Source: an uncultured Lachnospiraceae bacterium (GTDB lineage: Bacteria > Bacillota > Clostridia > Lachnospirales > Lachnospiraceae). From it: DNA of 64,000 nucleotides. Both the position numbers and the translations under genes were made by a program. Numbering within the stretch: position 1 is the stretch's first letter; each line of letters begins with the position of its first letter. The notes under the pieces are model-generated. The model had not been told where the DNA came from, made no database searches, and saw nothing but the letters and a program-made list of their open reading frames with translations. Location: NCBI GenBank assembly GCA_947177445.1, contig CAMWUL010000001.1:85748-149747 (forward strand), in the 5' to 3' direction. This document shows, one piece after another, positions 10,175 through 21,100 of this stretch.

Positions 10175-11927
10175 TTACCGCATCGGCAATATCACACAGG
10201 ATTTTTGTTTTCCCCCATAATACACTGTCTGATTTGCAATCTTCGACTTAGTTGCACCTGACCAGCATTCCACAGTGTTTGGGTGAACGTGGTATGCCGG
10301 ATGATTGGACGAGGAAATGTCTATACGTATTTTCGAACCCTTCTTCACTCTCCACGTAACATCCAGCATGGTCAGCATTAGCTTTACGATGCTTCCCGGA
10401 ATATAATCTGCATAGGAGTCCTCGTCAAGATACCGGATGTCCGTAATATCGTTTCTGATATTGATTGTGTCGCCGTTTTCAAACACCTCGCTTACCGTCA
10501 CGGAAAAAGCGGTTGCCTCTGCGTCAGATGAAACATAAAGTTCCGCCCTGATCGCTCCTGCTATATCGATATCCTCTTCCATTACACCTGATATGAAATA
10601 AAGTTCATCACTTCTGCTGCCAATCGCTCTCTGTTTTCTCGGACCTCCATAATTCTGAACCGAACCGTCACCCAAAATATTTCCCCATAGATTTTCCGGG
10701 CAGTCTTCCGGATCATATACGTAGCTTATACTGCCTGCTTCTCCCACCTCACTGGACAATGTACCATTTGCTGCCAGATAAAATATCTTCTCCGAAGATG
10801 CGGTAATATCACCTTCATAGGACACATATGCTTCCCCGCCGATATTATAAGCTTCCACCACACCCAGCTTGTGAGGATACTTCATGCCCCTTAGCGTATA
10901 GTCAAACCACTCCATTTCGGATGAAGAAAAGGTCATCATTGCTGTTCGGATAAGAAATTTCCCCATTACACTGCCCGCCGTGATTCCATGGTCCGATCAG
11001 AAATCTGCTCTTCTTTTTAATTTCCTCCGGCATCCTCCTGTAGGCTTCTATTTCAGGTCTTAAGAAAATATCATTCCAGCCGCCCTCTAAGAGAATTGGC
11101 ACGCAGGCTTCTTCTGCCGTCCTATAAAAATCACCCCAGAAACCCTTTGCCCAATAATCATCTGTCTGCCTGGTGTTTACAGTCCAATTGGTGTACCAAT
11201 TTACATGTTCACCGATAAAATGTTCACCAATCTGATCCTGTGGACGGTATGTCAGGCACTCCTTCAACTGTTCTCTCGCCGGTGCTGCCTTGAAACGGTT
11301 TTTACCCATCATCTGTGTCACCCACACAGACCAGATTTCCTGACGGAACATCCCTCTTCTCCAGAAGGTATCATAGGGCGTAGGACCATACACTTGGATA
11401 AATAAGGATTTAAGTGCCGGGTGATGCGAATTCGCAACTGCCCATTGCACATGTCCCAGGTAAGACCCGCCAAAACATCCGATATTACCGTCACACCACT
11501 CCTGCGCTGCAATCCAGTCAAGAACATCCTTTCCGTCCTGTATCTCATGCTCAAAAGGCAGCCACTCGCCTTCCGAAGTCTGACTCCCACGCACCTCGAC
11601 AAGGAGTGTGGCATAACCGTATTTTGCAAATATCGGAAGGATGCCCTCATAAACAAATGAGTTGGACACATACGGATTCCTTACCAATATCACAGGATAC
11701 GCCTTCTTCTCATTCGGCTTTGTCAGAAAGGCCGACAGTTTTATGCCGTCCGGCATCTGAATCTTTATCCGTGTTGATTTTACTTTCTTATACTCCAGGG
11801 GACGGAGACTGGGCGCCGCCATCGCACCCAGCTTCCCCATAGACGTCGTCAGGATCTTCTTTATGATCGGATTCTTGAGGTTCAGCCTGCTCATATCGAA
11901 CCCTTTTTCTTCTTGCTTTTTACCCAT
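10175..11927 (-). pseudogene. CocE/NonD-family (X-Pro dipeptidyl-peptidase-like) hydrolase, frameshifted
   Basis: An alpha/beta-hydrolase of the CocE/X-Pro dipeptidyl-peptidase family, about 584 residues if repaired. The first frame (11927 to about 10902) holds the whole catalytic triad: Ser in GGSYLG, Asp in GGWNDIF and His in GPWNHG. The second frame (about 10966 to 10175) holds the C-terminal jelly-roll domain. The frames meet at DDLF/SSSEMEWFDYTL. The run AAAA at 10927-10930 (TTTT on the coding strand) carries one extra base; removing it gives DDLSSSEMEW. The truncated product could keep the triad but lacks the lid and jelly-roll domain. It follows the second GH2 with a 16-bp gap, behind a good AAAGGA site. 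Confidence 0.82.
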
Positions 11928-11943
11928 TTTAATGTCCTTTCTC

Positions 11944-14380
11944 TTATAGTACCATTACTTCTGTCACCGAATCTGCAAACCCTTCCGCAGAGGCGATAAT
12001 TTTAACATCTCCTACCCCATTTGGCCTGATAACCGCTAGTGCGGTTCCATCATACAACGTCCTGATATCATCACAGATGTCTTCCTGCGGACATGGGTCA
12101 TCGTTGGCAAACCCAGCCAGCTCGGCCGAACCTTCCACCATAATTTTCACACGGGACTTATCCTGAATATAGACAATTCCCTCTGCATCCGCAACACTTA
12201 CATTTACAAAAATGAAATCATTCTTTTCGAGAGAAACCCTGTCGCTTTCCGCCTCAGCTGTCAGCTTTCTTTCCCCTGACGCAGACCTTATCTCATAAGA
12301 TTCACAAGCAATACCACCACGATAATTTACAGCCTTTAATTCGCCCGGTTCGTAAGTAAAATCATAAAGTACAATCAACTTATTTTCCGCGGTGACGGCC
12401 TTTCTTCCCAAAGATACTCCATTTAAGAAAAGCTCCACTTCCTCTGCATCGGAATATACCTCCGCCTTGATCGGTTTGCCTTCAAATCCTTCATAACTGT
12501 AACTGGAAACCGTATCCCCAAAGCTCCACGGAGAAAGGATTTCACGGTCATGATAATGCTCCGGACGATACACAGCGATAAACGGTTTCGTTCTGTTGCC
12601 AATCACTATCTCATGATAATAAGCACATGTTCTCTTATTTCCCGTAATGGTAAACTCCCCCACCTGGGAATTCAGCGCCGGGAACGGCAGTCCCATCCCA
12701 TACTCCAGGGGCGGCGCTTCGTATTTTACCAGACCCGTGGACGGCTCTCCCATGTAGTCCCACCCAGTCCAGCAGAAATCTCCGATCACATTGGGAAGCT
12801 TCTCAACCAGCTTCCAGTTCTTATAAATGGAGGGCACAAATGTTTCCGTTCCGCACATGATTCGGTTTGGATAGGCAACAGTGTCACTCTCGTATCTGGA
12901 ATCCATGTAATTATATCCAGCAATGTCAATCACCGAACATGACTCCTCTATCAGCTGTCCTACCACTGGCAGGGTCATAATCGCACTCATGGCATCGCCA
13001 AGCCCGCTCATCATGCTGTTGATGGCTTCCTGACCTTCGGCCTGTGATCCTGCCTGAGCCTCGGTCCCTTTCATAGCAGACTCTGCTGCCATCTGTTCAA
13101 TAATACCCATCACACTTACCATGCCATTAATAGCATTAATAATATATCTATGCGGATCTAAACGCCTTATCTCCTCAACAATCTCCCGTCCCTGAATCGA
13201 ACCGTTGGGTGAACCAGTATCGGCGATCTCATTTCCAATCGAATACATCGGCACAGACGGATGATTGTACGCCATGTCGATAACAGCAGCCACATCATCT
13301 CGCCAGCTGTACTTAAAGTTCAGGGTATTATCAAAAGGAACCTTACTGTGTCCCCAGTTATCAAAAAACTCGTCCATCACCAGCATACCATATTTATCGC
13401 AGGCACGAAGCAGTGCATCGCTGGGCGGATTATGGGCTGTACGAAGCGCGTTAAAGCCATTCTCCTTCAGTTTCCTTATCTTTCTTTCCTCTATATTTTC
13501 AGTGGAAACAGATCCGGCAGGTCCATTATCATGATGTGCGGCACACCCTTTCAGCTTAATGGGCATCCCGTTCATAACAAGCCCTTCCTTGGGATTCAGA
13601 CGGAAAGTACGGATGCCAAAATCTGCCTCCGCTATGTCCGCCACCGGACCATCTATGTATTCTCCGGTTTCTGTAAAATGTCCCTCCCCCAGTACTGTCG
13701 CAGTCATATGATACAAGTTGGGCGCATCCAGATTCCAAAGCTTCGGCTCGGACACATACATTTTGATGCTGGCGGCTGCGCTCTCACCGCGCAATATTGT
13801 CAACGGGGCGATTCCCGCCGCAGCCACATTACCATCCTGATCCGTAATCTCTGTTTTAACCTTCACCGTGGTCTTTCCAAGGATTGATGCATTTCTAATC
13901 CGGACTGCGGCGTGTACCTCCGCAATAGAGGAAGTCACATCCGGCGTGGTAATTTTTAACCCATTCGGTTCCACATAGGTTTCTCCGCCGATAAGCATCC
14001 ACACATCCCTGTAAAATCCATGCCCCATCCACTCCCACAGTTCCCCCGCCTGCGCCGGCGGCTGTCCCATTGCGATCTCCACCATATAAGGGAAAACCAG
14101 GTAGAATGCCGGGTATATGGTATTCGACTCACAGATGCGTCCGCAAAGTTCTGCAAAGACATCGGAATCCATACCGGTATCCGGGCACTCCCGAAACCGC
14201 TCCACCAGTTCCCGGATAGCAGGCTCCGCACCGATCTCTTCTGCCTGTCTCCATCCGCTCCCTGCTGCAGCCAGTCAGCAAGGACAGAACCAGCAATACA
14301 GCCACAGCCGCAGTTTTGCATCCTCCGGGCTTCTGTTTCCATTTCCTGGAAAGCGCCTTTTCCTTTTTCACCCGATCCAC
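11944..14380 (-). pseudogene. Chimera: lipoprotein start fused to N-terminally deleted GH2 glycosidase, frameshifted
   Basis: From about 14020 down to 11944 this is a GH2 enzyme with acid/base Glu in YSIGNEI and likely nucleophile in CGTETF. It lacks the first 140 or so residues (the sugar-binding jelly roll) that the intact GH2 at 3302 has. In their place, joined in frame at GHGFYRDVW, are about 85 residues resembling HEAT-like immunity-type proteins (the YPAFYLVFPYMVEIA stretch). Further upstream in another frame is a lipoprotein signal with a lipobox LLTGC (GTG start at 14380, or 14371 behind GGAGGA). The lipoprotein frame and the GH2 frame differ by one base near 14235-14255. I infer a deletion that joined two unrelated genes, so activity is unlikely. 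Confidence 0.7.
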
Positions 14381-14456
14381 TTCCTCCGGCCCTATTTCTA
14401 CAGATTACTCTCCAAAATAATATTTTGGTTCCTCCTCAGGTTTCAGGGTCTCCTAA

Positions 14457-15683
14457 TCAGAAATATTCCGGATTCATAAAAAGCGCCACCAGACAGGCAA
14501 TCTCCCCTTCTGAATCCAGCCCCCAGTAGCCGCTGTAGATGCCGTCTCCCATGCCGCTGGAAAACAGGACCGTCCTTAAGCCGCTCCCCGGCAGCTCCCA
14601 CTCCAGAAAGCTCCCGCCCTGGTTCTGGAATTCCGGATTCGCTTCATAACTTTTCCGGAAAAGGGCAGCGAAATAATCCGTATACTTGTTTTTACCCGGA
14701 TTCTCCCTTGTCCATTTCTCAAAAAACAGCCGGTTCTCCTCCGAGGCCTTCCCGTCCGCAATACAGGCAAGCCCCGTATCCACGCCGAAAAAGGTAAAGA
14801 CACCCGGCTTTCCCAAATCTTCTGTTTTCTTTCCCTTTGACATGGCAATCTCATAGCGGACAGCCTCCTTACGACTGAGGGGAATCCTTGCTGCGGCAAT
14901 CCTGAGGCCTGCAATCCGTGAGAGACAGACCGACAGTTCCACCGGATAGCTTCCGGCCGGAATCCTCCTGTCCAGGACGGTTTCATATTGACTGCCCAGA
15001 TAAGCGATTGGATCCGCCAGAACCACCTCTCCTGTGGGGAAATCCGCTTCTCCTGCCCGGACTACCTTGATTTTAGGACTTTCTGTAAAAAGATTCCGGA
15101 AAAGCTCTGTCGGGTATGTTTTCTGGTTGAGGAATTTCAGGTTCTTCTCAAAGGCAATCTGGGCCGGATGCTTCACCGGCTCCCGGATTTCCTTTCCTGT
15201 TTTTGTGTCCACGAAGTATTTCCCCGTTTTGTCACAGCAAAATTCCAGATCGCTGCCCACAGGCATATAGAATACATTCACCACAGTGGGCTCTATGTTG
15301 GCCAGGGTATTGAAATCCACAATCGCCATGTTTTTCGCGTCATCCACGTATTCCTGACTGTCCCTGTCTCCGAATGCCACCCACCCGTTGCCATGTTCGC
15401 TCTCCTGGCGGAACAGCCATTTCAGCTTTGAGGTGCCGTTCAGAATGGACTTTGTGACGATGGTTCCTCCGGCTCCCCGGATGTATACCTTCATTTCCTT
15501 TTGTTCCTGTTTACCTTCTGACTGTATCGTCTCCGGTTGCTTTTCTTCAGACGGTTTCTTTTCTGGCTGTATCGCCTCTGGCTGCCTTTCTGCCGCCTGT
15601 TTTTCCTTCAGAAGTTTTTCTGTTTTTTGTTCTGATTTACTTTGAGTTGATTTGTCTTCTTTCTTTTTACCGAATAATCCCAT
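14457..15683 (-). CDS. DUF2185 + DUF4241 protein (immunity-like)
   Basis: A 408-residue soluble protein. It opens with a Lys/Glu/Gln-rich low-complexity tail (about 5-65, with repeated QPE/EEKQPE units). Next is a DUF2185-like region (GWVAFGDRDSQEYVDDAKN, about 95-150), then a DUF4241 domain (VVLADPIAYL through RIAAARI and the C-terminus, about 220-408). Both domains recur in immunity proteins of polymorphic-toxin systems in Firmicutes; that link is family knowledge and no toxin is visible here. AAGGAGGAG precedes the ATG. It neighbours the DUF4299-like gene upstream and the lipoprotein fragment downstream. Confidence 0.75.
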   Translation of the reverse strand: MGLFGKKKEDKSTQSKSEQKTEKLLKEKQAAERQPEAIQPEKKPSEEKQPETIQSEGKQEQKEMKVYIRGAGGTIVTKSILNGTSKLKWLFRQESEHGNGWVAFGDRDSQEYVDDAKNMAIVDFNTLANIEPTVVNVFYMPVGSDLEFCCDKTGKYFVDTKTGKEIREPVKHPAQIAFEKNLKFLNQKTYPTELFRNLFTESPKIKVVRAGEADFPTGEVVLADPIAYLGSQYETVLDRRIPAGSYPVELSVCLSRIAGLRIAAARIPLSRKEAVRYEIAMSKGKKTEDLGKPGVFTFFGVDTGLACIADGKASEENRLFFEKWTRENPGKNKYTDYFAALFRKSYEANPEFQNQGGSFLEWELPGSGLRTVLFSSGMGDGIYSGYWGLDSEGEIACLVALFMNPEYF

Positions 15684-15749
15684 ATGCTTTACTCCTCCTT
15701 AAAAAATCTGCGCTTTCTCCCGCGAGTGCAGTAAAATATCTTCTTTCCT

Positions 15750-16628
15750 TCAGCACAATTTCCCGGCTAATTTCTCCAGCTCTCCTTTTGTCATGGGCGG
15801 AATCAGGATATGGTCCGCATCAAACTGCCTGACGCCATATCCTCTCAGTTCCTCAATAAAGCGCTCATATGGGAACATTCCCTCCATCACACGCTGCTCC
15901 CTATAAAGCACAAACTGGACAAAACCTTCCGTTATCTTAAGCTCACTCAGATTCAGGAACCCGTCGGCACGGACAGGGAAAATGCTTTCGCATTCTTCTG
16001 TCAAAGCATAAAAAGCTCCGATTTCTTTTGTATCATTCTTCTGCAGAAGTCTCGGCTTTGCATAATAAACATCAAGTGCCTGGAGTTTGTGCAGGGTCTG
16101 CTCGAAATCTGAAAGGTCCGTACATATCTCCCAGGCAGACACTTTATCCTCCGTCAGCGTATATGGCCACCGTGCCAGGGTAAGGATATGGCTCTTAAAC
16201 TCCTTATTCCCGCAAAACCGGTTCAGCGACTCCCTGCTGAACTCAGCAAAATTTCCGATCCACTGTTCCAGCTCCCTGCCGGTGAAACTCCTTTCCTCTT
16301 CAACGCAGTACATCTCTGCCCTGCCCAGGCGCCTCTCCATCTCTCCGGCAAGCCTTGCAAAATCTGTGATCTCCGCTTCGGTTGTCGGGATATTATAGCT
16401 CAACTCATAGTATCCTTCCCCTGCTTTGCTGCCATCGAAAAATATCCCCCGTCCTATTCGTTCAGGATTATAAAAAACAGCGGTGCCCCGAACCTGCTCG
16501 TTCTCCTGCAGGATATAAAAATCATTATCGGAACCGTAGCTGAGGCCGCAAGTGCGCGCCAGTGACGGGATATCAAGGACCGTCTTCCCGAATAATTTCT
16601 TTTGTCTGATCTGCAAAGTAAATGCCAT
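15750..16628 (-). CDS. DUF4299-like hypothetical protein, 292 aa
   Basis: A soluble protein beginning MAFTLQIRQKKLF, which I associate with DUF4299 from memory; treat that as tentative. The start at 16628 is chosen because AGGGGG lies just upstream and because the longer open frame (to 16739) runs through the palindromic element at 16655-16767, which is not coding. The middle is Glu-rich and predicted helical. No catalytic motif is seen. It sits between the XRE regulator and the DUF2185/DUF4241 gene in the same direction. Confidence 0.65.
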   Translation of the reverse strand: MAFTLQIRQKKLFGKTVLDIPSLARTCGLSYGSDNDFYILQENEQVRGTAVFYNPERIGRGIFFDGSKAGEGYYELSYNIPTTEAEITDFARLAGEMERRLGRAEMYCVEEERSFTGRELEQWIGNFAEFSRESLNRFCGNKEFKSHILTLARWPYTLTEDKVSAWEICTDLSDFEQTLHKLQALDVYYAKPRLLQKNDTKEIGAFYALTEECESIFPVRADGFLNLSELKITEGFVQFVLYREQRVMEGMFPYERFIEELRGYGVRQFDADHILIPPMTKGELEKLAGKLC

Positions 16629-16654
16629 AACAAAGTCCCCCTGCTTTATTCCCG

Positions 16655-16767
16655 CGAGCAATGAGGAAAATAGCCATGCTTGCATGGCTATTTGACGAAT
16701 GCCGCGAGGGTCAATACCCCGCCCCTTGGGGCGTTTCAATTTCCATGCCCCGCTGCCTGCGGCGGGG
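16655..16767. repeat. REP-like palindromic element
   Basis: Three hairpins lie in a row: a perfect 12-bp inverted repeat at 16668-16693 (AAATAGCCATGC / GCATGGCTATTT), a 14-bp palindrome CGCCCCTTGGGGCG at 16720-16733, and a G/C stem CCCCGCTGC / GCGGCGGGG at 16748-16767. The element covers the last codons of the XRE gene (PPQAAGHGN) and the leader of the next gene. It resembles dispersed intergenic palindromes of Lachnospiraceae, as I recall. No second copy is evident in the window. Confidence 0.65.
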
Positions 16768-18022
16768 TGATTGACTTCAGAATATATGCCGCTGCCTTTT
16801 GTATATAATTTAAAGCAAGCTCTTCCTGTTCACTACTTCTGCGCAGCATTTCAATTATATGACTTCTTTTCTCTTTCAGAGAGTCTTTGGGAAATGAATC
16901 ACGCTGGTGAGCAATCGCTGCTATTTCCGTTGCAGAGGCTATAATGTCATTATATTGATTTATTGCTAAAGTCATTAATTCCTTATCTATACCGGGAATT
17001 ATGTTTATGCATAGTTCAAAAAATTGTTTCGTTCTTAATTTATTCTCATAATGAATAAACGCATGCGGAAAAACACATTCGATTTGATCCGCATTTCTTT
17101 GGTTTTCTTCTCTTAAAAGATTACACCAGTTTCGGTAAATAACCACACCGAAGCCCTGCATTTTATCTTCTCCGCAATGTTCGTTATTTGATAACAGTGT
17201 CATCCCTCTGAGGAGCGCATTAACACACGCCTTTTCCAACGGCATTTTTTCATTTGAAGGTTTTAAAATCATCATATCGCAGTCAACCTTGTACCAACCG
17301 GCATATTGATTAAGCTGATCAAAATTTATCCTCGCGTTTTTTTGGTCATCTCCTTCTAAAAAACCCAATCCTTTTAAAGTCTGTCCATGGTCGGAAAAAC
17401 CGACAGCAAGAATAGTATCTATATACTCTTTAGGGATAATGATGACAGGATAACCATGTTCAATTTGTCTGCGGGCGAGAGCAATAAATTCATTTTCTGA
17501 ATAATCTGCTTTTGAATGTATCTCATAATCCAAACCATATATTAAAAAGCTGTCATGAATACATTTATCGGGCGAATAGGAATATCCAAAACATATATTC
17601 GCAAGCGCCGACTGCAAAATATATTCTTCATCATCATTTATCTGACGGCCTTTTATGTCCTTGCGCTGCTCCAATCCAAAAAACAATTTTACCGCAGTTA
17701 AAAGAGAAGCGGATGAGATGCTTTTAGGCCATTCGGGACCTGAATAATCAGCTACAGGAATTCGGGGTTTAACAAGGAATTCATAATCAAAGTCCATATT
17801 GCGCAAAACACATGCCGACGGATCAAGAATCCTATCTACAGAACAATTAAAAAGTCTGGATATTTCACAAAGCAATGGTACCTCGGGTACTGCTTTTCCG
17901 TTCTCCCATTTGCTGACCGCCTGAGGTGAAACCTTTAATTGCTCTGCGAGCTGTTCTTGAGTGTAGTTGCGCCCAATACGCAGATGTGCAATTTGCTCCC
18001 CCATTTTTTTGACATCAAACAT
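16736..18022 (-). CDS. XRE-family regulator with C39-like C-terminal region
   Basis: A 428-residue protein. Residues 1-65 are an XRE/Cro helix-turn-helix (YTQEQLAEQLKVSPQAVSKW). The rest (about 95-360) reads like a C39/BtrH-type papain-fold domain: ALANICFGYSY, GYPVIIIP and VGFSDHGQTLKGLGFLEGDD resemble peptide-sensing or peptidase-like folds. The usual Cys position appears as ANICFG, but I cannot confirm catalysis. AAAGGAG precedes the ATG. The last residues are encoded by the palindromic element, suggesting the stop was supplied by its insertion. It is probably a local regulator that senses a ligand or peptide. Confidence 0.75.
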   Translation of the reverse strand: MFDVKKMGEQIAHLRIGRNYTQEQLAEQLKVSPQAVSKWENGKAVPEVPLLCEISRLFNCSVDRILDPSACVLRNMDFDYEFLVKPRIPVADYSGPEWPKSISSASLLTAVKLFFGLEQRKDIKGRQINDDEEYILQSALANICFGYSYSPDKCIHDSFLIYGLDYEIHSKADYSENEFIALARRQIEHGYPVIIIPKEYIDTILAVGFSDHGQTLKGLGFLEGDDQKNARINFDQLNQYAGWYKVDCDMMILKPSNEKMPLEKACVNALLRGMTLLSNNEHCGEDKMQGFGVVIYRNWCNLLREENQRNADQIECVFPHAFIHYENKLRTKQFFELCINIIPGIDKELMTLAINQYNDIIASATEIAAIAHQRDSFPKDSLKEKRSHIIEMLRRSSEQEELALNYIQKAAAYILKSITPPQAAGHGN

Positions 18023-18069
18023 ATTTCTCTTCTCCTTTGGTCTTATAATAAGTTATATGCTTCGATAAT

Positions 18070-18098
18070 ATTATAGCGGTTGTATAATGTAATGTCCA
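18070..18098 (-). promoter_or_regulatory. SigmaA-type promoter of the XRE gene
   Basis: On the reverse strand, TGGACA (18093-18098), a 17-bp spacer and a perfect TATAAT (18070-18075) lie about 48 bp upstream of the ATG at 18022. It makes the XRE gene separately transcribed from the J-domain gene. Confidence 0.75.
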
Positions 18099-18152
18099 TA
18101 TATGAAAGGTTGTTCTTTAAGACAAAACTCAACTCACAGTTGAAAGACAGTC

Positions 18153-21100
18153 TCACACCAATATCCTTATATTTCTGTCTCCTGTTTTTTCAGCAAATCT
18201 CCCGCAGTCCACGTACCACTTCAGGGCATTGGCCAAAAGCTCTGTCCTGTCCCTTCTGTCCATTCCCTTTGCCCATACCAGCAAGGGCGCATGAGGAAGG
18301 TATGCTTCGTCCTGTGGGCTTTCGCCGCTTTCCGCCGGTTCAACCGTTCCGGCATCTTCATCCGCCGTGTCCTCGAACTCTATGTCACCCTTTTCCTCGA
18401 TTTCCTGTATTGCGCCGCAAATATAATCTTGATGAATACCGGTAAAAGTCAGTGCTCCACCCTTTTCCCAGTCAAGACCCACCACAATTGCATTCACCCA
18501 TGGAGGCAGCTCCATTTTCAGCATCTCGTCCATCCACCGGGCGAATTCCGTCCACATCCCGTATCCGCCAAACAGGGTGAATCTGTCGGCGGCAGTATCC
18601 TTTAAGCTATGCATGGACTGTCGTATATCCTCTTCTGTATAGCAGTATTCCAGTCTGTGGTCAAACCTGGATACGGTAAGGCACCCTTCATAGGCCACAG
18701 CTTCCGTCACACCCTCGCCTTCCCATTCCTGTCGTAAAAACTCTTCCAGCAGTTGAACCAGGCTGTCTGCCCGGTGCATCCTGACAGTCCCATATGCATA
18801 AAATTTTCCGCTCTCGCCCTGATAGACGAACATGGGACCGTAATCAGAACGAGGCGAGTATTTGAAGCCCCATCCAAAGCGGCCAACCAGGACCTTGGGC
18901 TCCTTTATCTTCGTATTGGAAGAAGCCATCAAGAAATCTCTGCTTCTTACATGTGCCGTGGAATGAGCCTTCAAATCAAAGCCAAAGGGCGCATGTACAC
19001 CGTAAAATACCCTGTCGTGGCGCTTTTCCTTTTTTGCTCCGTAACGAAGCACGCAGTATCCCTCCATGTTTTCAGAATAGCCCATTGCCTCAAGGATTTT
19101 TGCTGCTTTTTGTGCTGTGTCCATGCCCTCCAGGGAATATACGGCGCGTACCAGAGGCTTTGGCTGCCGCAGATTATGCAAAGCTTTCAGGGCAGCCGCT
19201 CTTCTGCCCTCAGGCGTATCCGTGCCGGCAGCCGGAAGCCTGCTGTCTTCACAGGACAGGTTGTCTTCCTTCCAGGTATATGCTTCATATTTTCTCCAGC
19301 CAAGTTCCGCACTGCGGAATATAATGTCCTGCCAGCCGTAATCCATCTGCCGCCAGATACTCGCCCCTGTTTCCGATACTACTGCACGGAAACAGAACCG
19401 TTCCTGTTCGCTGTAAAGCACCACAGGATTGTGCCGTTTTGGATCTGTACAGGTCATTTTTTCAGCTTCAGTACAGGCATCAGGAATGTGGTCATTGTCG
19501 GCGGCCAGCAGTCTGGCAATCGTGGGAATGATAAAAGGATGCACAGGAATTCGTTTCAGCCAGACTTCTATCAGTGCCTGAGCAGCGCTTCTGTCAGAAT
19601 CTTCAATGGCAGTGACAGCCAGAAGGAAGAAAAACTCCTCGGTTTTTTTCAGGTTGTCCGCATATTCCTGTAACTGTGAAAATGCCAGAACGGGCGCAGC
19701 TGCCTGCACCCCATCCACAAAATACAGGCAATAATGATAATGGAATTCTACCCTGAGCGTCCTGTTTCCGGGCATGGGGCATACAATAGCCACAGGAAAC
19801 GGTATCTCTTCGGTATCTTCGTCAAAGCCCAGGAAACGCCTCTGCCACGCCCGGGACGGCGCATAAATATAATTTATGTAGGCAGGAAGATAGCATTGGC
19901 CGTCCATCACATAAATGTAATCTCTCTCCCAGCTTCCTCTGATTTTTGCATGGCGGAAACCGAATCCGCGCATGAGAAAATACTGCCAGAAATCAGGGCT
20001 GTCCCCGATATCCTCCGGATCAGTGGAAGCCATGAGGATTTCATAGCGGTAATCCAGCTCCTGACACATTTTCTCCGTGGACAGGGATCTCAGCAGGCTC
20101 TCTGTCAGTTCTGTTCTTTCAGGCTCCGGAAAGTCTCCCTCTGCCAGGTGCCCAATCAGTGTCTCCGCCAGAGTCCGGGGCATCACAATCCTTTTGGAGG
20201 CGCTGTAGATCCGTTCAAACAGGCCCTTTTCCCCCTTTAGCTGCTCCCATTCCGGAAGAGCAAAAAAGGCTTTTGCCCGTTCCCTGATTTCCGGTGTTTC
20301 TCCATAGATAAATTTGTCGTAATTGTTCTGGTTGTCGTTGATGATGGCAGAATAGATTCTGTAGAGCTTTGTGATGCGCTGTTCCGTTCCGTCCTCTCCG
20401 AACAGAATCTCCTCCGCCTGGGGAAGCTGGCGCAGAACTTCCTCTTTTAAAGCACTGTAAAGTCCTCTGGTGCTGCTGCGTTCCAGCTCTTTGAAGCTCA
20501 GTTTTTTATAAAAGAACAGCAGAACCTCTTCAGGCAGCTGCTCGTCCCTGAGCCATTGGACATAAAGCTTTACCACACATTCGCTGCGGGCTTCATAGCT
20601 TCCGCTTCCGATCTGCTTGCCGTTGCGCTCATAGAGGTAGAAGGGCTGGCAGACTCCAAGGATATGCTGCCAGATCTCTTTCTCCCCATCTGTCAGGCGT
20701 CCGTCCCTGCTCATCTCCTTCATGGTCAGGTAGTCGGAAAAGGCATTGTGGCGCACCTTAATGGCAGGCTGCCGCAGAATGCGGTTGGTCATGGATTTCA
20801 GATCGCATTCCCGGCCCTGCATATTGAAGATTTCGGCGGCATATCTTCTGCCGGGAAAGGTGTTTTCCACGGAAACCTTATACCATTCCTTCGGATATTT
20901 CAGGCCGTCAAAATATTCCTCTCCGGCAAAATGAGGGATAAATGCGTATGCGACAGCCAGCTCCTGCAGAAGTCCCATAGGAAGATTGTCGCTGGGACAG
21001 AGCGTCTGCTTTGAAAGGTAGGTAAACAAGCCTTTTCCGAATTCTTCCGAAAACTGCTCTTTCAGAAAGACCTCAGAAAGGAAAAAACGTTTCCATGTAT

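Noticed and set aside
12961..13100. Extra segment in the chimeric GH2 (Gly/Ala/Gln-rich, after NAINGMVSV)
   Set aside because: It is an insertion seen in some GH2 enzymes between barrel strands, in frame, and not a mobile element.
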